Shown here piece after piece: positions 33,964-43,889 of a DNA stretch of 64,000 bases. The position numbers and the translations under genes are program-made. The notes under the pieces were generated by a model. It worked only from the letters and a program-made list of their open reading frames with translations. It was not told the DNA's origin and did no database searches. The stretch's first letter is position 1. The number at the start of each line of letters is the position of its first letter. Origin of the DNA: Zingiber officinale (taxonomy: Eukaryota; Streptophyta; Magnoliopsida; Zingiberales; Zingiberaceae); assembly GCF_018446385.1 (NCBI RefSeq), contig NC_055987.1, positions 11,493,705 to 11,557,704 on the forward strand, read 5' to 3'.

Positions 33964-34766
33964 TTCATAAGACTTGGTTTCACGCCATTTCGATATCTCT
34001 AGATCCATCAATCGATTTTGACTGAAAGAACCTAAAGAATTTCAGCCAAAATCGATTAATGAACCTAGAGAACTCAGAATGACATGAAACTAGATCTTAT
34101 GTGTTCTCCTGATTATATCCATGCCCTTAAACATCAATTTGATCCAATATATTAAGAGTAATGATTTTTTGATCACGAATGTGTCCGAAAAATTTAATCA
34201 ATATATTGAGTTAAATTGATATTTAAGAGCATGGATATAATCATAAAAAATATACGAGCTCATACGACCTAGTTTCACGTCATTCCGAGCCCTCTAGGTC
34301 TATCAACCTATTTTGACTAAATAAACTTAAAGACTTTCGGCCAAAATCGGTTGATGGACATAGAGAGCTTGGAATAATGTGAAAGTAGGTCATATGAGCT
34401 TGTCTAGTTCTAATGATTATATTCATGCCCTCAAATATCAATTTGATCATCCATGTTTCGACTAAATCGACTGCTAGACCTAGAAAGCTCGGAATGACAA
34501 TGAAATCAAATTCTATGTGTTCGTCTAATTCTCTTAATTATATCCATATCATCAAACATCATTTGACTCACTATATTGAGAGCAATGTTTTTTTTAATAC
34601 GAATTAGTCATTTTTTAAAAAAAATTAATCTATTCGACTATTATAATTGTAACAATCGACTGAGAAAGTAAAAATAGAATTGAGTACGTGAATTGATAAT
34701 TTAGAAACTAAGTATGTGATTTGATTATTTTAAAAACTTTTTTACATCATCAATAAAAAGATGTAG

Positions 34767-35525
34767 AAACATTCCTATACTGGGACCTTTAACCTTTCTA
34801 AAAGGCAAGCAGATGAGACGTGCAATTATACAAAGATGAATGTAAATGAATAACAGCTAAACCATTGAAAAAGCAAGCATAATTGTCATCCATGGTCCAT
34901 CTGTGGAGACGAGCTACAGCCGGTCGGTTTAGTCGCTTTGTAATGCTAGGAAACTTGTCTAAGAATTTGGGCTCAACAACAAGCCAGAAATCCTGCTCCC
35001 TGCTAAGCTCCCCAAAGTTTCAACTCATCTCAAACAATAACTCTTTGAAATGTTCCTCCTCATCAAGCATGAATTTTGCATTGGCCACTACAAAGTAATA
35101 CTTCCTTGTGTTTCCCCTATAGTTTGATTCTCATCAAAACAAAAAATATATATAAAAAATAATTCTTCTCATTTGCTCATCTGAAATATGTCAGATCTGT
35201 ATATGAAATCCTTTAACAAGCAGTTTCAGATTGCACTATCTGAATGCCATGGGACAGGCATGCACCTTAGTTATGTTCTTCTCATATTATCCAGCTAATA
35301 TAAAATACTTAAATGTTTGTACAAGTAATTATCTTCTAATATTATTCAAGAACCAGAGTTTAACAAGCACATAAAGATTCATCTTTCAACCAAGGGAAAA
35401 AACTGAGGCATCTTGCTTAAAAGCCAGAGCTGTCAACAAATTGCTACAATTGTTGAGATGAACTAAACAATGAAACACGAAAATCTGAAACCTGTCATCT
35501 GCGCATCAACCTTCTCATACTGTTA
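34767..35525 (-). pseudogene. YCF54 (LCAA) pseudogene: Ycf54 pseudogene segment, copy A (central exon and intron)
   Basis: On the minus strand the exon (about 35116-34885), after a ctatag splice-site-like sequence, reads RKYYFVVANAKFMLDEEEHF then KELLFE, a stop, NFGELSREQDFWLVVEPKFL and DKFPSITKRLNRPAVA. This is the conserved core of plant Ycf54. The frame then shifts; the next part (VSTDGPW) is readable one frame over, where intact proteins have a VSTNG-like segment. The stop and frameshift make it non-functional. The rest of the segment, up to 35525, is former intron. The whole ~760-bp block has a second copy to the right (copy B), and the two share the stop codon. Confidence 0.9.
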
Positions 35526-35529
35526 TTTG

Positions 35530-36467
35530 TTTGTAATTCACCCTAATTTAACTCGGGGTTGCTCACATCAAAAAGGGGGAGATTGTTAGTACCCCAAGGT
35601 AGTTTTGATGTGATCAACCAAGTCAGGTTAGGTTATGTTGTGGTTTAACCTTTGTGTCTAAGTGTGCAGGAACTTAAGAGCACAGGAAGTCGAGCGAAAG
35701 ACGCAGCTAGTGAGAAGGATGGCACGGGAGAGAGTCGACGAGCTCGGTGCGTTCGAGGGATGAGGTGCTATGGAAGAGTATGTGGGTGCACGAGAAGGAG
35801 GCGCACGACATTTCCGACGGACGAGAAGCCGGAGCGGAAGGTTACTCGAGAAGGTCAGAAAATGGGTTCAGGTGAGTTCCTATTTCGGATGGCTGAAATC
35901 ATCCAAGTAAGTGGAACTGGAACGAAAGATCCAAACCTAAGCGAGCGGAACTGGAACAGAATTCCTGAACCAAAAAGTCAACTGGAAGTTGACTTTATAG
36001 GTCCGAGTGATCGGAATCAAAACTTCATCATTTCGCAACGTGGTGTGATTCGTTGTGACAGGGATAAAATTCTATGCCCCTTCAGACGCCTGGACCCCTT
36101 CCAGGCGCTTAGACACCTTATAGACGTTCCGACCAGGCCTATAAATACAGTTCTGATCCTAGATGATCAGAACAATAATTGTAATTGATTCCTCTTGAGT
36201 TTTGTTCTATAATTGAATGTTTCAACGGTTATAAGAGATTTTTCCGCCTGAAGGAGATTATTTAGTGAGTTTCAACTTTCTTGAATTAGCAATTCCCTTA
36301 TTGTAAACCAAGTAACCCTTTTGTGTCTCTTCTTTTTCAATCTTTTATCATTGTTTTTTGTATGCAGGTATTAGACTAATAAAGTTGTAAAGTTCGAGAA
36401 GAGCATTTGTTTATTTTTACTGTGCAGGTTATTCACTTCTCTCTAGTCGGTCGCCGAAGGACCATCA
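35530..36467 (+). mobile_element. LTR fragment B2 with polypurine tract, between the two Ycf54 copies
   Basis: About 50 bp of internal sequence and the purine tract tcaaaaagggggagat (35568-35583) precede an LTR (35584-36467) that begins tgttagtacccc and matches the B1 3' LTR at 1764-3346 without its internal duplication and MITE. TATA-like tataaata lies at 36140-36147. An open frame of 178 codons (35652-36188) is incidental. The element is truncated at its 5' side. Confidence 0.85.
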
Positions 36468-36925
36468 TAAACATTCCAACTCTGGGACCTTTAACCTTTC
36501 TAAAAGGCAAAAAGATGAGAAGAGCAATTATGCCAAGATGAATGTAATTGAAATGAATAACAACTAAACCATTAAAAAAGCAAGAATAATTATGTCATCT
36601 AAGTTCCATCTGTGCAGACGAGCTACAACCGGTCGGTTTAGTTGCTCTGTAATGCTAGGAAACTTGTCTAAGAATTTGGGCTCAACAACAATCTAGAAAT
36701 CCTGCTCCCTGCTAAGCTCCCCAAAATTTCAGCTCATTTCAAACAATAACTCTTTGAAATGTCCCTCCTCATCAAGCATGAATTTTTCATTGGCCACTAC
36801 AAAGTAATACTTCCTGGGTTTTCCTACCGTCTGATTCTCATCAAAACAAAAAATATAAAAAAACATAATTCTTCTCATTTACACATCTGAAATTTGTCAG
36901 ATCTGTATATGAAATCCTTTATCAA
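36468..36925 (-). pseudogene. YCF54 (LCAA) pseudogene: Ycf54 pseudogene segment, copy B, exon part
   Basis: It matches copy A base by base with about 10 percent differences. The exon (about 36834-36600, minus) reads RKYYFVVANEKFMLDEEGHF, KELLFE, the same stop as copy A, NFGELSREQDF, a new stop in place of Trp, IVVEPKFLDKFPSIT. The shared first stop suggests the gene was already broken before it was duplicated. The intron part is split by later insertions and resumes at 41150-41290 and 41665-41757. Confidence 0.88.
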
Positions 36926-37419
36926 TCTGACCCGGTCCGAAAATTGAGTATATGAGCGATCGACGAGGAAACGAAAATGTTGACAAAGGAAGGGTCTAGA
37001 GTTGGAAACCACGGACTTGCGCATGTCACAAAAAGAGCAAACAAGAACATCAAGGTGAGAACCGGGGAGGGGATTCTTACACAGACACTCTAACGCTCAA
37101 ATCAGAAGAGTAGTTCCAATGAAAAATGTGGAAAAAGATGAACAATAGAACAATATTGTAGATGTGTGTGCGTCCATACCTGACCAATGGAGAGCATCTT
37201 CTTTTTATACCGCCTCTCATAACCTCCGCAATTATAAGGCGTCAGAAAATGTCCGGTGTCAGAACATGTCGAGTAGTGGAGGATGTACGACAACAATCTT
37301 CTAAGCAAAGGAAGGTTCCATTGTGTGTATATGTCAGAGTAGTAGAATATTTTCTAATGAGTAGTCATTATTCTCTGACAAGTGGTTGTGATTTTTAGAC
37401 AATTCTGTCTCCGAGAGGG

Positions 37420-37987
37420 AGTCCGATCAGCTTGAAGCTGACCGGGTTTAGATTGGGAGTCATGCCCATGTGGGGTGGGGAGCCAAGTCTTGTCGAAGTC
37501 CGATCGGCCTAGGCCAATAGAGTTTATGTTAGGAGTCATGCCCCTTAAAAGTGGGAAGCTGAACCCCGGGGGTTCGACCGACTCTGAGACTGATCGAGAT
37601 TATGCTGGGAGTCATGCCTATGAGAAGTGAGGAGATGAGCCGTGGAGGTTCGACCGACTTTAGGGCCGATCGGGTGTATGCTGAAAGTCATGCCCATGAG
37701 AAGTGGGAAACTGAGCCACAGAGATTCGTCTAGATCTGGAGTCGATCGGGTGTAAACTGGAAACCATGCCCATGAGAAGTGGGGAGCTAAGCCCCGGGAG
37801 TTCAATCAGTTCTAGAGCCGATTAGGTGTATGTTGGGAGTCATGCCTATGAGAAGTGAGAAGTTGAGCACCGGAGGTCCGACCGACTATTGGACCAATTG
37901 GGCGTATGCTAGGAGTCATTCCCACGAGAAGTGGGGAGCTGAGCCCAAGAGTCCGATCGGCTCTGGGGCCGATTGAGCATATGCTCA
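37420..37987. repeat. Tandem repeat, ~76-bp period, seven copies (plus ~2.5 at 40605-40790)
   Basis: ggagtcatgcccatgagaag or variants recur at about 37459, 37531, 37609, 37686, 37763, 37839 and 37914, joined by gaccgactctrgggccgatc. The array resumes at 40605 after solo LTR D, so that LTR inserted into a repeat unit. Confidence 0.88.
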
Positions 37988-40604
37988 TGTTAGAGTGTAT
38001 ACTAAAAATCTAGTTTTTTGTAAATATTTATTTTGAAATAAAGAATCACATTGGTCAAATGTCTACATTTATATGCTAAGTGTAGTTGTTCAATTAGTTT
38101 GTATTGTAGATAACATGGTGTGTGGTGTCATACATAGAAAATCATGTTATCAATTCCTTATAAATTATAAACAGTAGCTCACGACTAAGATGGATAGGAA
38201 CAAACCATTGGAATAGTCGTAGTGTAATTTGGTATTAGTTTATCTTAACTATAAAATTATATTAGTACACTCTGAGTGTATTGAGCAAGACCATTTAAGG
38301 TAAGTTTTTTTTATACTGACTGCATAAAAGAACAAGACCTTTGTTATTATGGAAGTGTGTGCTCTTAATCATGATATAATAACAAGCACATATACTCAAT
38401 ATTCATTTCTTTAATTTATCAAAGGGTGTGATTTAGTTCGATAAATCAATAGACCCGATAAGTTGAGAAATGATATTATTTATATGGTGTGTTGTTGATT
38501 ATAGAATGAAACTGTGCCCTAGTAATGTAGGTTGATGATGTCCCCAAGAGGAGCTTATAAGAATTGTCAGGTAAACCATGCAGGTGGACTTAGTCCGATA
38601 TGACGATAAGGTTGAGTGGTACTGCTCTTGGAGCTATATATTAATTAAGTGAGTTGTCAATAACTCATTTAATTAGTGGACATTCTATATCTTAAACACA
38701 GGGAGATTAACACACTCATGATAAGAAGAAGCTCATATAGTAATATGAAATTTGTGCGGTAGTTTAATAATAACTCTTTAGTGGTATGAGTTATTATTGA
38801 TGAACTCGAGTTGGGTGTTCGGGGCGAACACGGGAAGCTCAAATTCATCGGGAGACCAAAACTAATTCCTCCTCTCAGTCCCTGTCGTAGCCTCTTATTT
38901 ATAAAGTCTTATACCCACCTATACCCACCTTTTTACCCATCCTTAGGTGGCCGGCCAAGCCAAGCTTGGAGCCCAAGCAAGAGCCGACCAATACATGGCT
39001 TGGATGGGTTGAAGTGTGGTCGGCCTAGCTTGAACCCAAGCTTAGGTGGTCGGCCACAATAAATTAAAAGGATTTTATTTTTTAAATTCTTTTCTTATGT
39101 GGAAGCCATGGTTTTAAAAGAGTTTAAAATTTAAATCTTTCCTTTTATAAGTTTTCTACAAAAAATTAAGAGAAAGGTTTGATATCTTTCCTTATTTGTA
39201 GTTAAAAGAAAGATTTTATTTTTTGATAAAACTTTTCTTTTTTTGTAACCATCCTCATGATTTTAAAAGAGAGTTTTAAAATTAAATCTTTCCTTTTATA
39301 GCTTTCTACAAAAGATTAAGAGAAATATTTGATATATTTCCTTATTTGTAGTTAAAAGGAAGATTTTAATTTTAGAGAAAACTTTCCTTTTTGTAAATCA
39401 TCCACATGTTTTAATAGAGAGATTTTAATTTATAAAAGTTTCATTTTATAACCAACCATGAAGGAAATTTTTAAAAGAGAAATTTTTATTTTAAAATTTC
39501 GGGAAACAAATAAGGAAGTTTTAATCTTGTGTTTAAAATTTTCCTTCCTTGGAGGATTTGATATGGCCGACCACATCCATAGAAGAAAATGAAATTTTTT
39601 ATCAATTAAATTTTCCTTTCTATGACAAGGAAAATAAGGAAGTTTTTATTAAAACTTTCCTTATTTGTCAAGACCAAGAAATATAAAAGAGAGGGTAGAG
39701 GTGTCTCACTTTACAACAAGATATCCTCTAGTATTCCTCTCTTCCTTGGTGGTGGTCGACCCTCTCTTCTTCCTCTTCCCCTATTCTTCTTCTTAAGTGG
39801 CCGGCGGCATCCTCTTCTTGGAGAGATCTTGGTGGCCGGATTTTGCTTTGAGAAGAATAAGAGATAGGAGGCATTGTTTCCTAGCATCCCTTGGAGCTTG
39901 GTTGATGGGCGAAGTTCTCCATCTCTAGGAGATTGTTGGTGGTTGAAACTTGCAAGGAGAAGAAGGAGGCTTGGGTGGATTCTCGTCTCGGTAGATCGTC
40001 GTCCACACGACGTCTGAGATAAAAGAGGAATACGATATAAGATCGTGAGGTTTATTAGCTACAAAGAAAGGTATAACTAGTTGTCTTGTTCCCCATCATA
40101 CTAGTTTTCTTTGTATGGATTTTGAAATACCAAACACAAGAGGCTAACGATTATAGGTTTCGAATTTACAATTCGAGTTTGCGTTTCTTTTGTTTTTTCG
40201 ATCTTGTGATTCGATTGTACTTAATGGTTAAACCTAGGGTTACTATAAGGAGATTAAATATTGAATTTCGTTGAAAAGCTTTGTCTAGGAAGTGGTGGAT
40301 GCTCCCATAACCAAGAAGGTCTAGTGTCTCGCCTTGTTTAACCTGGAAGCCGATCTCTGAAATAAATATTTAATCAAATTTGTAACATAGGTGAATTTGG
40401 ATTAATAATGTTAAGTATCGTTTGCGATCCAAGTCTAAACTTTTAAGAACAGATAAATTGAATTTGGAATCAATAATGTTAAGTTCTGTTTGCGATTCCA
40501 AATTTAATTTCTAAATAACACAATTTTTTGTTAGGAATAGTTCAGTACTTGTACAAAATTTTTTTACAGGGGAATCAGTATGATATTCCGAGTAGCAACC
40601 AACA
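37988..40604 (+). mobile_element. Solo LTR D (2617 bp), Copia-like
   Basis: It begins tgttagagtgtatacta and ends agcaaccaaca. The flanks gctca (37983-37987) and gctga (40605-40609) are a 5-bp target duplication with one change, and the interrupted tandem repeat around it supports gctga as the original. A TATA box tataaaa lies at 39682-39688. No gag or pol is present. The tail at 40275-40370 resembles internal DNA of B1 (1233-1320). Confidence 0.8.
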
Positions 40605-40828
40605 GCTGAGACCATGCCCATGAAAAGTAGAGAGCTCGGATCGACTCTGGGGCCAATCAGGTATATTTTGAGCCGGAGTCATGCCCATGAGAAATGAGGA
40701 GCTGAGCCTTAAAGATCCAATTGACTCTAGGGCCAATCGAATGTATATTAGAAGTTATGCTCATGAAGAATGAACCCTAAGGAGCTGAGCCCCGTTAAAA
40801 ATGATCCCTTCAACTATACACATTCTAA

Positions 40829-41053
40829 GGGGGTGTTTGGTTGATGGGTTTGGGAATGAGGGAATGAAATGACAGTAAAAGATTGTGTTTAGATTGTGGA
40901 TTTGAGAATGACATTTTGGGAATGATTACTAGATTTATGGGAATCAACCAAACTCATATAACTTGATGAGTTTCATTTCCATTCCTATTCTCATTTCATC
41001 CTACTATCAAACTCATATCCATAGTCAATTCCATCATTTAACCAAATGCTTCC
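40829..41053. mobile_element. PIF/Harbinger (Tourist-like) MITE
   Basis: The 225-bp element has imperfect terminal repeats gggggtgtttggttgatgg and (right end reversed) ggaagcatttggttaaatg, flanked by taa on both sides (40826-40828 and 41054-41056). A 3-bp TAA/TTA target duplication with GGG..TGTTTGGTT ends is typical of Tourist-like MITEs. Confidence 0.85.
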
Positions 41054-41290
41054 TAATTTTTACTGTCACCTTATCTTAATTTGAATTATCATATTATTTT
41101 AACTACCCATCCTACGTTATCTTTGGACCACCCTCCACGCGCCATATCCAAAGCAGTTTCAGATTGCACTATCTGAATGCCATGGGACAGGCATTCACCT
41201 TGAGTTATGTTCTCATATTATCCAGCTAATCTAATATACTTATGTCGGTCCAAGTAATTATCTTCTAATAGTATTCAGGAACTAGAGTTT

Positions 41291-41664
41291 AAGAGCACCT
41301 ATATTAATTATCCTATTCAAAAATTTTATCATAAATTTTGAATTGGTAACTAAAAAATCTTTACATCAGCTATTTTATCCATTCTCTAAATTTAGATTTG
41401 ATGAATAATGATTCTTTAAATTTAGGAAATGAAATCACTACTTTAAAAATAAAGTAATATTTTTTTAATCTCTCTTCTTCCACTCCATCTCTCTCTTTCC
41501 ACTCATTTTATAAATATAATAATAAAAAAGAAAAGAAAATAATAAAAAATTAAGAATGATAGAAATTTTAAAATAATTGATATAGTGTGTAGTGAAAAAT
41601 GATTATCTAAATTTAATAAAATAAATTATTTATTTTAAATTTTAAATATTGTAATAGAGAAATT
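41291..41664. mobile_element. AT-rich insertion in Ycf54 copy B
   Basis: Copy A has about 70 different bases between gagtttaa and tgtcaacaaattgc where copy B has about 370 bp of very AT-rich DNA. It is probably a small transposon, but I cannot find convincing terminal repeats. Confidence 0.45.
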
Positions 41665-41812
41665 GAGATGTCAACAAATTGCTACAATGTTGAGATGAAG
41701 CTAAAACACGAAAATATGAAACCTGTCATCTGCGCATCAACCTTTTCATACAGTTAAAAAAAAAAAGCTTTGAGACCAATGGTGATTAACCTACCGACAG
41801 AAGTGAAGGAGA

Positions 41813-42105
41813 AGTGTACCTCTTGGAAAGGGTCAGGCGAGCCAGCCTCATCGGAGTCCACGGCCACAGCTCTGACAGCAGGAACATAGGAAAGGCCGCG
41901 CCTTTCTTGGCGAAAGTGGCGACTGCAGTCTCCTCGCCGAGTGTTTTGAGGCGGGCGGAGTTGGGAGGGAGGAGAAGCGGAAGCCGCCGAGGGGATGAGG
42001 GAAGATTGGCCCGTTTGGGATAGTCCACGAGTGTGCCGAAGAGGCTAAGGCCGAGGAAAGGAAGAGGCTGGGGAAGAAACGAGAATTTTTGTAAGTTGAC
42101 GACAT
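41813..42105 (-). pseudogene. YCF54 (LCAA) pseudogene: Probable first exon of the Ycf54 gene (transit peptide)
   Basis: ATG at 42105 opens MSSTYKNSRFFPSLFLSSAL and continues with a Ser/Arg/Pro-rich, acid-poor stretch like a chloroplast transit peptide. Later the frame reading VPAVRAVAVDSDEAGSPDPF, QE and then gtacac (a possible 5' splice site at about 41813) looks like the mature N terminus, but it is in another frame. A frameshift within the exon is therefore likely. Position, strand and role fit the Ycf54 central exon to the left, but an independent gene cannot be excluded. Confidence 0.55.
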
Positions 42106-42153
42106 TTTGGAAATTTAAAAAGTTATAAGGGGGTTTTTTAAACTGATCCATGC

Positions 42154-42162
42154 TCTATATAG
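42154..42162 (+). promoter_or_regulatory. Putative TATA box for the plus-strand coiled-coil gene
   Basis: tctatatag lies about 30 bp before a GC-rich, leader-like sequence that ends in a good 5' splice site at 42402. It is about 50 bp from the presumed Ycf54 start codon on the other strand, so the two genes appear to share a divergent promoter. Confidence 0.4.
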
Positions 42163-42189
42163 CACACATTATGATCTCCTATACCTGGC

Positions 42190-42402
42190 CTCCAGACGCC
42201 CCATTCTGTAGGCTTTTACTCCGGAGGTTTCGATCGCGAGTCGTTTCCTCCCACAGTCGGCCCCTTGCTTTCAGCCCGCACTTCTCTCCGCGATTGCTTC
42301 TGTTGCCCGTTCGCCTGGCCGCCTACTGGCCTGCTCGCCTAGTCGCCCGCACACTTCCGCCCCATAGTAGCTTCTCCGGCCTGCGTTAGGGCTTGATTCC
42401 AG
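42190..42402 (+). other. Probable 5'-UTR exon of the coiled-coil gene
   Basis: This is a GC- and pyrimidine-rich segment without a long frame, ending ttgattccag/gttagt, a good 5' splice site. The first coding exon at 51893 begins with a 3' splice site before the ATG, so a non-coding upstream exon must exist. This is the best candidate. The intron would be 9.5 kb, mostly inserted retroelements. Confidence 0.4.
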
Positions 42403-43724
42403 GTTAGTTTGTTGTTTTTTTTTCCTTCCTTCCTCCGCCTCTTCCTCTTAAGTTTCTTATTCTTATGTTTAATTGATTGTCCTCTGAGGACAGGACGAGT
42501 CGGACGAGCAAAAATTGTATTTCGTATCCATACCCGTGTTGTGTCTTGTTGACGCGGGTATGGAAGGAAGAGCCAAAGAGTAATCACCATCTTAAACGAA
42601 TTAGGCGGACTGTGTCTTGCTTGGTTTTAGAAAAGTTACTTTTTTTCAAGTCACACATAACTCATTTTGGTATTGTAGATTCAATTTGCCATTCTTGCTT
42701 TATACCATGATCGAAGATGGACTGTTTCAAGGATATTCGTACGATTTCTTCCTTTTTTTTCAAGCTAAATATACCATGGGTCACAAGCAACAATAACCAT
42801 TTAAGTCTATTTGATTCAATTTGCCACCCTTCACAAGTCCATGATCTAAGATGCACTACTGCAATGATACTGATATCATATTTACAAAAACAAACCCAGC
42901 ACATTGGAAATGCCATATTTTGGATAAATCGTTCACAAGGAATTGTTATAATTACAAACCTTTCTTAAAACAACTGCTGGAATATGAACTATAGTTTTGT
43001 TGTAGGGAGAGTGAATGAAAGATGAAGCAGAAAAGTTCAACAACAAAATCCAATGAATTTAATTACATTCTCAGGTTTCGTATTATATACAGTTGCACTT
43101 ACATTACCAGCTTTCAATATAACTTGGATTTTCTTAGCTGCTCAACATGTGTTACTAAAAATTGGCATGCACAACTATTTCAACATATGATTTTTTTTAG
43201 AATTAAAAGTTTTGACTGATACAATATATTAGTTTCCACCCGTGGATTCTTTTTTTTGATCTTGATGATCTGTAGAACTAGAAACTTGTATATTAGTTTC
43301 CTATATACAAGCATCAATTTATCATCTTTCTACATCAAAATAAGTATCCTTAATGTATGAACAAACAACTTGATGTTATTTGGTAATTTTAGATGAGAAG
43401 TGACAACATATATTATGCAACCAAACACTATAGTTACAGATCAATATCCTGAAATACTGGATAAAGCTGTACAAAAACTGAATCATTGTTGATATTTTAA
43501 TAGGTGAAAAGCAACAAACCAAAACACTGGTAGAAAAACCTTGTCTATTTGAAGTAAACAATTAAAAACTAAAATCAAATATGAAGCATCAAACAAGCAC
43601 AAACAAATAGTACCAAAGACAACGACATAGCAATTGAACTCGGTAACAAATTTCATCTGCATGACACTACTAGAATCTAATTTGTTTGGATTGCTAAATT
43701 TAGTTTAGAAACACTAAAAGCTAA
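42403..43724. other. Presumed intron DNA, no gene seen
   Basis: This AT-rich, mostly unique-looking sequence has only short chance frames. The phrase gattcaatttgcca occurs twice (about 42678 and 42811). Confidence 0.45.
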
Positions 43725-43889
43725 AGGTCCCAGTGAGGCCGGCTAGAGGTGGCGGGGGTGTGAATAGCCTGCAAATCAAATTACAACTTTCTTTTGCTTT
43801 GTTCTTAGCAAAGACAAATACATATTAGATAGTTCGAAATAAACAACATAAAAAGAAGAGTAAGAGACATGAGCAATTTACTTGGTTAC
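43725..43889 (-). mobile_element. LTR C, left part (split by A3)
   Basis: Read on the minus strand, this ends gctattcacacccccgccac, an LTR end like those of the other Copia LTRs here. It is continuous with 50884 onward once A3 and its duplicated gttac are removed. Confidence 0.6.

Larger units (their letters stand above)
31600..34640. repeat. Cluster of a diverged dispersed repeat, direct and inverted
   Basis: Variants of the sequence aagggcatggatataatcag, then gaactagacgagctcatang and tttcacgtcattccgagctctctagg, recur at about 31690-31790, 32340-32393, 34080-34135, 34215-34320 and 34385-34440, and less clearly to 34560. Some copies are inverted. The solo LTR at 32394-33963 and the MITE-like element at 31814-32229 sit within this cluster. 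Confidence 0.65.
36928..41145 (-). mobile_element. Gypsy LTR E, nested into Ycf54 copy B and itself interrupted
   Basis: Sequence absent from copy A begins near 36928 and ends near 41145, where homology to copy A resumes (agcagtttcagattgcac). The part at 37060-37240 (cggggaggggattc, gaccaatggagagcatctt, tttttataccgcctctc) resembles 20915-21115 of the presumed Tat LTR. It contains the ~76-bp repeat array and is split by solo LTR D (37988-40604) and by a MITE (40829-41053). Exact ends and target duplication are not clear. Confidence 0.6.

Noticed and set aside
35652-36188. 178-codon ORF in LTR fragment B2
   Set aside because: It lies entirely within an LTR, is not open in the related B1 LTR, and has no recognised domain.
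28533-42105. Ycf54 blocks as plastid DNA transferred to the nucleus
   Set aside because: The gene has introns and a transit-peptide-like first exon, as expected for the ordinary nuclear plant gene, and the flanking sequence is not plastid-like.
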